A stretch of 64,000 nt of DNA. It comes from Sipunculus nudus. Its lineage: Eukaryota > Annelida > Sipuncula > Golfingiida > Sipunculidae. The stretch is from the NCBI GenBank assembly GCA_026874595.1, contig CM049316.1, positions 54,569,676 to 54,633,675 of the forward strand. Reading direction: 5' to 3'. Under the pieces are notes generated by a model. That model had not been told where the DNA came from, did no database searches, and saw only the letters and a program-made list of their open reading frames with translations. The stretch's first letter is position 1. The number at the start of each line of letters is the position of its first letter. Below are positions 24,498-39,129 of the stretch, piece after piece. The position numbers and the translations under genes are program-made.

Positions 24498-27400
24498 CTG
24501 TCAAATATAAAATGGAAATTAATCAGTCTCAATGCCTGTTAACAGGAAATCCTTAGTATAAGCCATGGTAGAATATACAGATACTGTACTGGATTATTAA
24601 AGTTTATTTTTTATTTGTAAACATCAATATATACATCAGATCATTTTTGGCCAATACTTTTCCAACATATAAGAATAATGATAATATTATTATTGTCAAA
24701 ATAAATCTTCAAGTGCTGTGATTTTGCCTATTCCTACTCATAAATTTTTTTGCGATAATTTTAAACCCCTGACTGTTCTAACTCAACTGAGACAGTTGTG
24801 ATGTTCTAAACTATACAATATGAAAACCTTGTCAAATGAATATTTCACACCAGAGTATCGAACAACACATGAAAACCATATACTTAACTGTATATCTCAG
24901 TGCATGTAGACACAAAAACATCTTTTCAAATGGAGGATCTCTTAATGCATAAGTGCATTCCTCACATAAAGGGTCCACAGTGTCCTTGAGAGGGTTGTAT
25001 AAAACTTTGTGGTCCATCAGGTCTTTCTTCATTTGCACTGCATCAGGTGCTTTTGGAAAGTCCATAAATTTGTGGTTTTCTTGTTTAGAATTCTGAGGAT
25101 GAGTCATGTAATACTGTGGTATTCCTCTGTTACATTTTTTCTTTCCATTTACACCTGACCGGTCCTGTATATGCTCTTTTTGAACCTCCAATAGTTCAGA
25201 CATTGCATCTGTATGGAGATGAAAATCCAACACACCACAATGGCAAGAGGTGCAGTGAAAGTGTTCTGAGCAGTGTGCGGAATATTTCCTTGGCCTTCTT
25301 CGAGCTTTTACCTCATTTAATAAGTCTGCTACAAGCTGAAAGGAGAAAGTTTAATTATGATGGTGCCCTAAGTTTTAAACTTTCAGGAGCATGTACAGTT
25401 AATTTTTTCAAAGATTAGGGAACCAATGAAATCTTTCACACATCCGAAGTCCAATGCAAGAGGGGTTATCTCATGCTTCAAGTAAAATAGGCCCAAGTAA
25501 ACACTGAAACATGTGGAAAGAATACTTAATATATAACACCAATTACAAACAAGAATTTATTATTTATACAAGTGTGTTTGCATTGCATAGTATGTCTTAT
25601 TACCACCAACTTTCATGACTGGTTTGAATACATAATTACTAGCGATATACTAGGTCAAAGACCGTAAAATTAATTATACTTCTGCAACAAACCAGTAGAT
25701 GTGAAAAGGATTGTAGGTACTATATAAGTAAAACATAGATGGGCAAAATGATTATGTTTGGAATGAAGGATTATGGGCAAAGATTAATGGATATAAGTTT
25801 AATTGACTGTGGGATACTGATACCTCATCCACAGGTTTTGGCAGCACTCCATCTTTCCCTCTTTCTGGTCCCCAGGCCTCCGTGTTGTAGAGTTGGTCAT
25901 TCAGAATAGGAAAGCCTGGAAAATGTAGTCCTGCACTGTATTGTATATGCATATTTAAAGTGACCTTTTCTGATATATGAAGTCTATTAACTGAAGATAA
26001 TCTCTTGAACTTTTTACAAAAATATCCAAGAAAAGATCAGTCCTACCGCACACAAACTGTTAGTTTTGTTTATATCCACGGTTTATAAAATGGGGTACCC
26101 CCAAAAATAATCCAAACACAGGCAGCAATTCAGACAAATCAGAGTTTTGCAACTAGTGACCTTTCAATTTTCGCACATCGATAGCCAACTACCTTAGGTT
26201 TAATACATGATCTTTTCCATTTGCTGACATTTCTGTGTTTATCAGGTTGTTGATAACAAGTTCATCATCCCTAACAGAGGTGTATAAAAACTTTCCTGAA
26301 AAGGAATTAGCTAGAGCTCATTAACATGTATGGAGGGTAGGCCTTAAATCACACAAGTTCTACCCAGGGTAGTGAATAGCTGGTTTAAATTATATTTTTT
26401 CTTTTACGTTCATGTACAGTAGGCAAAGTGCAGCCACCATAAAAATTTGTGAGCTGGTTGACTGTTCCAAGAGATCCATTTTAACATTGACCAAGGTATC
26501 AAATAGATCACACAACTGTTATCAATACAGTGAACCATCAGACTCACCAAGGTGCTGCAGATGGACCCTGATCTGGTGTGTTCTCCCTGTGTACGGCCAA
26601 CATCTGACCAGACTGGACCAGCCATCCCAGGAGATCCTCTCAAACACTGTCCTGGAAGGCTTCCCATCAGCCCTCACTGCATACAGGCCTGGATAATAAC
26701 ACAGCTGGCTGATTGGTCCATCACATACCACCTGACCACTAGGCAAAGTAATCATAAATATGCAAATATAAACTAGATGTGTCGGAACGACACGAATGCC
26801 CCTGCCTGGGGCAAATTAGAAACATTTGTAAAATTTTGAAAATTTTTTTAAGATCAGGAGGTGTCATATGGTCAAAAGTAGATCAACAAGGGCAAAATGC
26901 AAACTCGATCTGTAACGGGTCATTATCAAGCAACACACCAAAAATCATGCCAGTATATGCAGGCATTGTGAAAAAAAGTCCATACATGTGCATTTTCCAT
27001 AAAAATTTCTGTCTTTCATGAAATTTTTTATGTTTAGGAGCCGTAAAACAATCAAAAGTAGGTCAACCAGGACGAAACGCGAACTCGATCTGTAACTGTC
27101 ATTATCTGCCCATACATAAAAAATCAGAGTGGTATCTGCAGGCATTGAGGAAAAAAAGTCAGTACATATGCATTTGTTATGAAAATTTCTATTTTTTATG
27201 AAACTTTCTATGTTCAGGAGCAGTCAAATGGTCAAAAGTAGGTCAACTGGGACAAAACAAGAACTCGATCTGTAACTGGTCACTATCTGCCTACACACCA
27301 AAAATCAGGCCCGTATCTGCAGGCACTGCGAAAAAAAGTCCATACATGTGCACTTTTTTATGAAATATTCTATGTTAGAGCACCGTCAAATGGTCAAAAG

Positions 27401-30400
27401 TAGGTCAACTGGGACAAAACGTGAACTCGATCTGTAACTGGTCATTATCTGCCCACACACCAAAAATCAGGCCAATATCTGCAGGCATTGCGAAAAAAAG
27501 TCTGTACATGTGTATTTGTCATGAAATTTAATATTTTTCATGAAATTTTCTATGTTCAGGAGGCGTAAAACATTCAAAAGTAGGTCAACCGGGACTAAAC
27601 GCGAACTCGATCTGTAACTGGTCATTATCTGCCCACACACAAAAAATCAGGCCAATATCTGCAGGCATTGTGAAAAAAAGTCTGTACATTTGTCATGAAA
27701 ATTTCTATTTTTCATGAAATTTTCTAAGTTTAGGAGCCGTAAATCAGTCAAAAGTAGATCAACTGGGACAAAACGCGAACTCGATCTGTAACTAGTCATT
27801 ATCTCCCCACACACAAAAAATCAGGCAAATATCTGCAGGCATTGCGAAAAAAAGTCTGTACATGTGTATTTGTGATGAAATTCTATTTTTCATGAAATTT
27901 TTTAAGTTTAGGAGCCGTAAAACTGTCAAAAGTAGGTTAACCGGGACGAAACGCGAACTCCATTTGTAACTGGTCTATATCAGCCCACACACTAAAAATC
28001 AGGCCAATATCTGCAGGCATTGCGAAAAAAAGTCCGTACAACTGTTTGATTTCGGAATGACGGAAGGACGGAATGACGGACATGGGTAAAACTATATGCC
28101 CCAGCCACTTTGTGGCGGGGGCATAAAAAGCAAATTAGTAAATTATGTACATATGTGAAATCCAAATAAGCAAACCAGTATAACATTACTAGTGCTATAA
28201 TATAAAGATTTTTTTACAATATGAACCTGACCACTGAATTTTTAAATGGATTAAAAAATTACGTGTTTTCTGTTTTTCAATATAAACAAGTTTTCTGAAT
28301 TAATGGTTCCCAATATAGTTGGAGAAAACCTAACTTACTCAGGAAATTTGCCAGCCACTCTACAAATGTATTCTTTCTTGACTTTATTTCTGAAGATCTG
28401 CTTTTTCATCTTTTTAGAAGAAACCTTGTTTTTACAGAATATAAGGATTCCTGATGTCAGGACATCTAAGCGATGAAGAGCTACAACAAAAGACAAAAGC
28501 ATTAAGGATTAAGCCGGCAGTTCCATACTATACTATAAAAGAAAAATGAAAAATTAATTTCCATTTAATATCCACAAATATTAAAGACATTTATTTCCTT
28601 TCAAATTTTCCCCAATTCTTTTAATATAATAGTATAGTTTGTGCTCTTTATAATTACATTTCATTTAAAATAACTTCTACAACTGATGACATAAACTGAT
28701 ATGACCCAATATTAAGTAAACAAGATTTCCCAACTGAGAAATTAAAAATATTTTATAATCAGAACTAAAAGCATTATCAGTCATTAAATCTACAAAAACT
28801 GTTGGAAGAATCATCGTTATGTTTGTTATTACGTTTGATCTGGTCTGGTGGAATCCCATGCTCCCATTCTAGAATAGCAGTGACAGAGTTGTAATGGAAC
28901 CTGCCACTAGGGTGTACAGGCATGGAGGCTGGCTTGTTGACCGCCAGTATCTGGTCATCCTCATGCACTATCTGTATCTGTGTAGCCAACACTGGTGGCT
29001 CATGCCTGTGAATTAAAACAGACCCTAAGAAAGACAGACAACAGTACATACATCCTGATCTCACACACTGAGTGTGGAACTCGTGCAACTATCCCTTACA
29101 CACTGCATTGAATCAGTTTAAAACAAGAGTATGACTCTGCTGGTTAGGGTTTGTGGGAGTCACGATCTGACTCCCACAATGCACTGTAGCTTCTACATAA
29201 ACCTGTGGCATTGGTAAAACTTTAATGAAGAGGGTACTGTACGCTGTTCATGTATGCTTGGTAAGAATTGTTGAAAGAAAATTACTTAAATATTGTTGTT
29301 TTTTTTAGGTAAGGGCTCCACCACTATTTTGATATCAACAGGAAAGGTATAAACATCTTTATAAGTTTGAAAATGATATGAACATAAGTCTAAATACTGA
29401 CATGATTCTATTTGTGAACCTAGTTGGAATTACTCATTCAATTAGAGATTAACTGAATGCATACAAAATTACACAGAAGATACTAAGTGATTTGCTAGAA
29501 TTTTGCATCAATATGAAAATGTGTATAAACCCTTGAAAAAAATAAATAAGAATCCCTATCATACTGTCCTTTCATCTATCCATCCATCCATACTACCCAA
29601 TTTCCTCTTTAAACTCTGTACTTCTTTAATGATTATGTCACACACATTTCTCACATTTTGTCTTTACTTCTATTACAATATTTGTATCCACCAAAGCTTT
29701 TTGACCAGGTTCCGCCTCCGCCGCTGCGTTTGTTTCTGGAAAAGAACTCTGAGACTACTGAACATATTTTTCTGAAACTTTACACGATTATCCAGTCACA
29801 TGTGAACTAGTGCCAAAATATTTTGTGTTGACCTCTGACCTTTCCTCTATCCAGTGCGTCCATCTGTGTGTCTGTCTTGACACATTAACCCACATATCTT
29901 CGGACTTGTTTGACTAATCAGGAAAAAAATTTTGCACAAATGTAGCACTTAGATAGCTTTATAACATACATGAACAAGTGGCCCATGAGCAATGACGCTC
30001 AGCTGAATTCAAGGAATGTTGAACAATGAGCAAAATGACTGCCAGAGTGCAAACAAATCATGAATTTTGTGAAAAGTCCTTAGAAATGGGTTTCAGTGGG
30101 CTTTTGGACAGATGACAACTTCATTTGAAGGTCTCATAAATAGAAAAAAAATGCGTAAAAATTTGAAAAAAATATAGGGAGTGCCACCAGTCTGCAGGAA
30201 CTGATGAAACACTCAATGATCAATGTATGTCCAAAGAATCATGGCTATCAAGGCATTAGTTATTCAGATACTGGAGCTTTTGTTTGTATCAAATTTTTAA
30301 TTATTCTTGGGGGTATTTATGAGCCCTATAGCTCGGAGAATATGGGTAACAGAAACCTAATTTCAGGTTTCCATGGAGATTTTTCATTAGTCTCCCTGGA

Positions 30401-33400
30401 TGTCAAGTAAGAAGATTCTAGGTACAGCAGTTACAGTTTGTGGCATGTTAACAAATGACCACTTCATTTGAAGGTCTCATAAATAGAGAAAAAATGCCTA
30501 AAAAATTAAAAAAATACAGGTGGCGCCACCAGTTTGCAGGAACTGATGGAACACTCCATGATCGATATGCCTGCAAAGAATCTTGGAGATCAATGCATTG
30601 GTTATTCAGATACTGGAGTTTTGTATCAAATTTTTAATTATTCTGAGGGGTACTTACTACAAAGGATATGGGTAACAGAGACCTAACTTCATGTTTTCAC
30701 AGAGACTTTTCATGAACCTACCTTGATGTCAAGTTAGAAGAATCTAGGTCCAGCGGTTATGATTTGTGCCCTGTTAACAGATGACAGCTTCTTTGAAGGT
30801 CTTTAAAATAAAGAAAAAATTTCGTAAACATTGAAAAAAAAATATAGATGGCGCCACCAGTTTACAGGAACTGATGGAACATCCCATGATCAATATTCAT
30901 GCAAAGAATCATAGTGATCAATGCAGTGGTTATTCAGATACTTGAGCTTTTGTATCAAATTTTGCATTATTCTGGGGGGAATTTCGGAGCCCTATAGCTC
31001 CAAGGATATGGGTTACAGAGACCTAATTTCAGGTTTTCAAGGAGATTTTTCATGGACCTCCCTGGATATTAAGTTAGAAGATTACAGGTCCAGTGGTTAG
31101 GATTTGTGCCCTGTTAACAGATTATAGTTTCATTGAGGTTTGAAAAAAAAGAGAAAAAAATTTGCAAAAATTTGAAAAAATACAGGTGGCGCCACCAGTC
31201 TGCAGGAAATGATGGAACATCCCATGATCAATATTCATGCAAAGAATCTTGGTGATCATTGCAGTGGTTATTCAGATACTTGAGGTTTTGTATCAAATTT
31301 TGCATTTTTCTGGGGGATACTTCAGAGCCCCATAGCTCTAAGGTTTTGGGTAACAGAGACCTAATTTTCAGTTTCCAAGAAGACTTTCATTGGTCTCTAT
31401 GCATGTCAAGAAAGAAGATTCTAAGTCCAGCCGTTATGATTTGTGCCCTGTTATCAGATGACCGCATCTTTTAAGGTATCAAAAATAGAGAAAGAAAATT
31501 GTAAAATATAGAAAAAATACAGGTGGCGCCACCAGTCTGCAGAAACTGATGAAACACTCCATGATCAATATCCATGCAAAGAATCATGGTGATCAATGCA
31601 TTAGTTGTTCAGATATTTGATTTTTTGTATCAAATTTTCATTATTCCTGGGGGGTACTTCAGAGCCCCATAGCTTGAAGAATCTGGGTAACAGAGACCTA
31701 ATTCCAGGTTTCCAAGGAGACTTTTCATGGGCCTCCCCGCATGTCAAGATAGAAGATTCTAGGTCAAGTTGTTATGATTTGTGCCCTGTTAACAGATGAC
31801 TGCATCTTTTAAGGTCTCAAAAATAGAGAAAAAAATCGTAAAAAATCGAAAAAATACAGGTGGCGCCACCAGTCTGCAAAAACTGATGAAACATCTCATG
31901 ATTAATATGTATGCCAAAAATCATGACCATCAGTGATGTAGTTAATGAGATATTGAAGTTTTTGTATGAAATTTTTTACTATTCTGGGGGGGTCCTTTTA
32001 GGCCCCATAGCTTGAAGGATATGGGTAACAGAGACCTAATTTCTGGTTTCCATGGAAACTTTTCATAGGTGTCTCAGAATATCAAGAATGAAGATTCTAG
32101 GTCCAGTCTTTACGATTTGTGCCCTGTTAACAGATGTCCACATTTTTAAAGGTCTCAAAAATAGAGAAAAAAATTCGTAAAAAATCGAAAAATATAGGTG
32201 GCACCACCAGTCTGCAGGAACTGATGGAACATCTCATGATCAATATGTATGCCAAAAATCATGACCATCAGTGATGTTGTTAATGAGATATTGAAGTTTT
32301 TGTATGAAATTTTTCACTATTCTGGGGGTGCTTTGGGGCCCCATAGCTCGAAGGATATGGGTAACATTTTAGGCCATTCTAGTCACAAGATAATAGTTCT
32401 AATTTTGGGGTTAAAAGCATGTCTACAAGTTCCTTAGACTGTTTCAAGTTTTACCAAATTGTTATCTCTCACAGTGAACAGATAAAGGAGTAATTTTACC
32501 AAGACACAGTATATAACTGGTAGTGCAGTTGTCAGGAATCTTTTTTTTAATTTAAAGAAATGCATGGTTTAAAAGATCATTCTCGACTTGTAGTGAGAAT
32601 TAAACATACCAATCAAAGGTGTCTTATTTTATTTAACTCCACTAGAAAACCATGTATCTGACATATCTGTTGTGACTTTGAAACTTGTATGCTAAAAACT
32701 AAAACCACGTGTAGGACAGGATTATCAGCATTTACCATAAACTTTGCCACTTTGAACCGCTTTTTGGTAATTTTCAAACTGGGTTAGCATGTACTTAGGA
32801 AAACAACAACAAGCTGTGTAGGACAAAGCAGGCATTTCAAACCTGGCATTACACGGCTGGTTTACAACTTTCATACAATAAGGACAGGTATATATGATGT
32901 CCCCATGTACCTTTAACATGTTGTGAGAGCAAAAAACTAGGTTATATTCTTGATGCCAGTGCAATGTACTTGTGGGGGGGGGGGGGGGGGGGGCTCTTTT
33001 GGATAAATGGTACAAATCCAATCATGCTAAGACATTGTTGTAACTATACCCCTTCCCATATTATATCACAAGCAGAAAAGACTATATAAGACCATCCTGA
33101 GTCAGATTAACACCACATTTACATTCTGAGAGCAAATCTGAAATAACTAATCTGAGATAATAAGTTTATATCAGACCCATTCTCATCCAATTAATTCAAC
33201 TGAAGGCATAACTGACCAACCAAAACTGTCTGCTTCAATGCTACAGCATGCAAGTTAATGGGTTGTTGTTTGATTCATCTGATTTTTTATAGCTGTTTTT
33301 AGTTAAGCTTGCCACATTTGAATTTTTTTTCAGCACTGCTGTATTTTATAAGTTACCACTTGTTCTAGTATACTCGGTTGAATGATTTTTAAAATTTTTT

Positions 33401-36400
33401 CTCTCAACTTCTGCTCGATGTTCATCTATTAATTTAACCCTTTTTGGAATTGCATTCTTACTGAAAAACTAGGAACCCATGGGCCTCGACACTCAGCTGC
33501 ATTTGTCTATAAGGATATATGTTTATGAGGTTTTCCAAATATTGGTCCTGTGATCAGTTTCAAGCCAACTTGTCTACCCAAACTGGAGTTACCATGCACA
33601 AACTAATTTGTGAATGGATGGGCCCTGTGACCTTAATCTTTGACCTTATGACCCAAAAATCAAAAGGAAACTTCCCCTATTGGCAGGTGCACCACATGTT
33701 GATGATGGAAGGATTGAGATGAAAAGTTTGGCTTAAAATGCATCAACAATCTATCTAAAGTAGTGGGTCCTGTGACCTTGACCTTTGATCTCATGACCCC
33801 AGAATCAACAGTATTTACTTTAGTGGTGGGTCATTTATATGTCAAGTTTGAAACCAATATTTCAAACCAAACTGGTGTTATTATCTGGAAACTAATATGT
33901 GGATTGATGGCCCCAATGACCTTGACCATGTGACCCCAAAACCCATAATTTACTTCCACTTTTGGCAGGTGAGCAACATCTGGAAGGTAGAATGATTGGG
34001 ACAGAAAATTTTGCTAAAAAAATCAACAATCTTTTTAAAGAAGTGGGTCCTGTGACCTTGACCTTTGGCCTTATGACCCCAAAATCCAAAGGGTTCTTAC
34101 ATTATTGGTGGGTCATATATAAGCCAAAACTGAAACCAACATGTCAATCCGAACTGGAGTTATCATCCAGAAACAAATATGTGGACAGATGAGCTCCTGT
34201 GACCATGACCTTTGACCTTGTGACCCCCAAATCAATCAGAAGGCCTACAGGCAGCTCAGCTAAATGTGCAAGATGGAAGTTTTTGGATGAAAAGTGTGGC
34301 TTAAAATGCATCCACAATCTTTCTAAATAAGTGGGTACTGTGACTTTGACCTTTGACCTCATGACCCCAAAAACTGAACAGAATCTTCCCCTATTGGCAG
34401 GTTAGCAATATCTTGAAGATGGAAGGTTTGGGATGATAAGTTTGGCTTCAAATGCATATGCATTCATTTTTAAAGAAATGAGTCCTGCAACCATGACCTT
34501 TGACCATTGGACCCCAAAATCCACATGGTTCCTACTTTAGTGGTGAGTCATATATAAGTTAAGTTTGAAACCAATATGTCAAACTAAACAGGAGTTATCA
34601 TCATATTCAAGGCAAGATTCATGAAAATCCATGCATTAATTTTCAAGATATTCGATGTTTTGCATTATATTTTTGATTATTCTGGGGGGTACTTTCAAGC
34701 CCAATAGCTCGGGATATTCACTTAGAAGTATCTAGGTCCAGCATTTACGATTTGTGCCCTGCTAAAGGACGGCCAGACAAAGCGCCATTCCTATACCTCA
34801 GTTGACTTACAGTCAGCTGAGCTAAAAACTATTTTGCCCCATTTCCATTTGGATTTATTATCACTTGATAACACTTATTTTTTACTTAACCTTTATTCAG
34901 AATCACCTTTATTTTGTCTTTATAGTTATTTACCTGTTCTACTATTTACTGTATTTTAATCCCATGCTTTTATTTGTCATATCCAGGGTTGGGTTTAAGG
35001 CTGCCCAAAATCTGTTTTTGGCAGGGCAGAGCCTAAAACCTGCCTTTAACTGCCTAAAATAAGTTATTACCTGCCTAAAACTGCCTAAAACCTAAATTAC
35101 CCTCACCTATGACTTGCAGTTTAATAAAACATTTATTGTTAGGCCAAAATAAAAAAAAGGTATGGTTCTCAGGCACTTTTTTTAAAAATCAATGCGGGCG
35201 GGCGCTTTTTTTATTTTAATTTTTTGGTATGTTTTGATAAAAATGTCAAATGAAAAGTGAAAAGCATGAAAACAACAGTTTTATTTTGCTAAATAAGTAA
35301 AGCACTACAAAACAAAGGAAATTTTATGGTTGTATCTTCTTGAAAGAGATGTCGGAGCGGCAGCAGCTCAAAATTGGAAAATCTTTATTGAAAATCAAAA
35401 AAAAAAGTTTTCATGCGGGGGTTTAAAATTGATGCGTGAGAACCATACCTTTAATTTTTTTTGGCCTTACATAGCTAAGTGCAATAATGAAATTTGCTCA
35501 ACAAATTAAAAAGTGAAGAACACTTTATTAAAATTTAAAAAAAATAACCAATTAAAAAAAACAACAAATGAAAACAACATGACTTCAGGTTGTCTATATA
35601 AATACAGTTCTCTGACAGTTTTAGTTTGTATCCCAAAACCATGTTCTGAGGTCTCCCACCTCTGCATACCATTACTGCCAATAAAAGAACTTTACTGTAA
35701 GTTTATAACCAGATACTTTGATTGGCTTTTAATTTTGATCACAAAGGATTAACTTGTGTGATACCGGTACATGCAAAGAAGTTTTCCTGAAATTAAAAAG
35801 TCCTTCTAATTACACTGATGAATAGTGTACTGTATGTTAGTATATGTTAGTATACCATAGTCTCACTAACATATCATTTATTTTGTGTATGCCTGTAGCT
35901 TCAAATGACAAAAAGCAAAAGATTCTTTTAATAAATTATAATATATTTTATGCTAGTAATAAACTAATAATATGATATCTGAAAATTATCTGATAATGAA
36001 CAAGAGTTGCCACTAGTTGTTTATTCCCTTACGTCATCCCTTGTCAAATTTTTAGATTTTTGAACACATACTCATTGTCTGGAAACTGTATGATGAGATT
36101 GTGAAAAGTATTGTGAAATTAGTATTAAACTGAAAAATGCCAAAACATATTGCAGTGAATATGTCGCAAACCACAGATTATTCATAATCACTTTTGGTCT
36201 GTGTTCAACCGAAAGGCCTCAGAAACCTTCATGTATGTAATGGTCATGCATGGGCCCTGACTGCATCTCACAGTAAAAAGTTTGCACATTTTTCAGGGCA
36301 AGGGCTTTAATTGCCTGATCCTAGCCATGTATGAAAGTTCACATAAACATCCTGGAAACAGCAGTAGGATCTATGACCATTGGGTCTTAGGACCCCTTCA

Positions 36401-39090
36401 GCCTGATAAACTGTAATCAACTTGTCTAATCTGATATACTGCCATACTAGAGGCATACTGGAGGCTCCATTACATCATTCCAGGTAGCAGGGCATTCACC
36501 AAGAGACCAAAAGGCTCCTGATAATGACATTACCTTCGCCAATGAAACTGTGCCACACAAACATGGTCTCATGGTCAAGAAACCTATACAGGCTCTTTGA
36601 AGACTCTATGATCCATGTCATCAGAAAATCATGCATCACTAATACCTGAATCCTCCCAGCAAAGCTTTGTGTTTGCATCACCCAGCCTGTTTGGTAGTTT
36701 TATAGATCTTAAAGTAAAAACTTTGAACAAATATAGGTTTTAGGCACTTTTGGTTTTAGGCTGGGCAGTTTTAACCAGGTTATAACTTATGGTTAAAACC
36801 TCCCTGCCCAAAACTTGCCAACCCTGGTCATAACTTGTGTTTTGATGAGCTTGTATTGAGCATTGGTGTAATGCAATTCACTGGGACTTTCACTAGTTTA
36901 TATGATGGTGGGGGTTTATAAACCTGTATAAAAGATATACCTGTGTTTAAGATGCCTGAGCTGGTCCCACTTCTTTAGTTTATATTCTGCATCAACTGGT
37001 TCCCCATTCACCTTCAGTCTTCCTGCAGCTAAAGCTTTATCCTACAAAGAAAGAGACATCATCCATTCTTAATAAAACTCTTTCAACACAGGATAATACA
37101 TGTTTATTACACAGGTATCAATATTATATTCATGTTCAGCATGCAAGCTGTCTCAGGAGAGATTTTATTTTTCATTTATTTATTCATCTGTATGATCTAC
37201 ATCAATGGTTTTTTTACATGTCATCAATTAAGTAACATCTCATATAACAGGACTGGCCTATACAAGACATGATCAAAGGCTTCTAGGTGGCACTGTCTAA
37301 TGAAATGGGATTAAGTTAATCAGATGATATGAATACTATTTTATTGTTAATCATTTTATTTTTCAAATTTAGGGCTTGGAACAAACCAGAAGTTATGGCC
37401 TCTCCTTGCTTCTCTAATCTTATTTTTTAACCAATCACATTTAGTCATCAGTAGGTGCTGTCCCCTTGTGTTTATTTGATACACTAAAGGACATGAAATC
37501 ATTATAAAATATTAAGTGTTGCACAAGCAATAAATCAAGCATCCACAGATTTTTTTCTCCTGTATTTATATTACCAGTAATATACAACAAATTATAATAC
37601 TACACAGTGATATTCATCTGACATGTACTTTCTCACTGTATGTGTGATATTAATGATCAACAAACATCAGGAATGTGACGTATTCTCACCCAATAACTTT
37701 CTTTGAACGGAAACTCTGTGAGCACCACATCACGGACTGTCCTACCCCGCCATCGGTCCTTGACCCCTGCTACATACTCCATGAAATACGGGTACACTTT
37801 CCTCAGCCCTTTACAGAAACAAAGAAAGGAAGAGATCCTACAGAAAAATGACATGATAACTCAGGACTGTTGTAAGGAGTTCCAATGTATGTCATACATC
37901 ATTTGCATATTCAGTATGTGATGTCATACTAGAGAGAGTTTTGTTACATTTTGTTGACATCCTGCTGGGATGCAGGGCCAGTATGAAATCAGTATACATA
38001 CAAGATGTAACAGCACTCACTCTAGGATGCCCAACACTGGGCTCAAGGATGACCTGTTTCAGTCTGGGTGCAGACAGGCTTCTGTGGTCTAGGGGTAGAG
38101 CAACAAGACTCAGATCACGAGTTCAAATCTAAGCCGGGGACTGGTAAGATTTTTCATGGGCAGCTTCCACTAAGGGTAAGCCCACTACAGGGTTTAAGCG
38201 AGGGCTGTGCCCCATAGCCGTGCTTCCAAACCATTAAAACCCAGCATCATGGATTATTACACACCAAGGAACTGCAGGTGAGGTAGACACTGTGCCTGGT
38301 TGACACCAGGATACAAACTGACATGATAGGATGTGAGTGCTGCTGCCCTATCATAAAGTCCCAAAGTGATCTGGAACTCTGTAGCTGTACATACATAGAT
38401 TACAAAATTGATAAGACAGCATAAAAATCTTTTAAAGAATGTATCTGTTGTTTGCAGAACTGAAACAAGCCGGCGAGGTGTGCACGCAGCCTTTGTTGTT
38501 ACGTTTCATTTGAATTACATCTCACTGGCCGATCATCCTATGTGACCAAGGCCCTAAGCAAACCACTCTTTGAGCCGGTGGCCTGTTCAGACGGTTACGC
38601 GGGGCGATGAGCTGTCACTCAAAACGAAATAAACATGATTGGCTCCGGTTATTCCTCGCTTGGCTTTGTCTTCCAGCACAAGGTCTTATCTGATTGGACA
38701 AAAATACAGTGCTCCCCTCTGGTGTAGCAATTCAGGATACAAGGTCATAACAAACAGCGCCTTACGATATAGGTAATGGCCCTATAGGTAAAGCGCTGTG
38801 TAAAGAGCGTAAAGGGAACATGGCTCTGACAAAACAGGCTATTGTCATAATAGTTTGATGGAGTCAGAACAAAATGGAGCATAATATGTCCTATATAAGT
38901 ATTTTTTAACAAAACAGATGTTTTTACAGGTGTTTAGTGGTGTTTAATCCTATGTACCCAAACACAAGTGTTTTGTATGATTTAAGGAACTGTTGATGAT
39001 TTATTTCTTCGAGCCTTTGTAAATGACATATGACTAGACTGTTTGGGATTGAGCTATTTTTTGTTCAGACCCAATTAATTGTCGCTCTTT

Positions 39091-39129
<39 letters not shown>

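Noticed and set aside
26410-26696. Several overlapping frames on both strands around RPUSD2 exon 6
   Set aside because: Shadows of the real exon 26548-26738.
26860-28050. Regularly spaced repeats as a CRISPR-like array
   Set aside because: Units are ~177 bp with no short repeat/unique spacer pattern, in an animal intron.
32725-33021. Minus-strand frame ending FENYQKAVQSGKVYGKC as an extra RPUSD2 exon
   Set aside because: Exons at 36941-37041 and 28833-29005 join perfectly in phase and by family motif, leaving no room for it; the frame also runs through a poly-G tract read as Pro.
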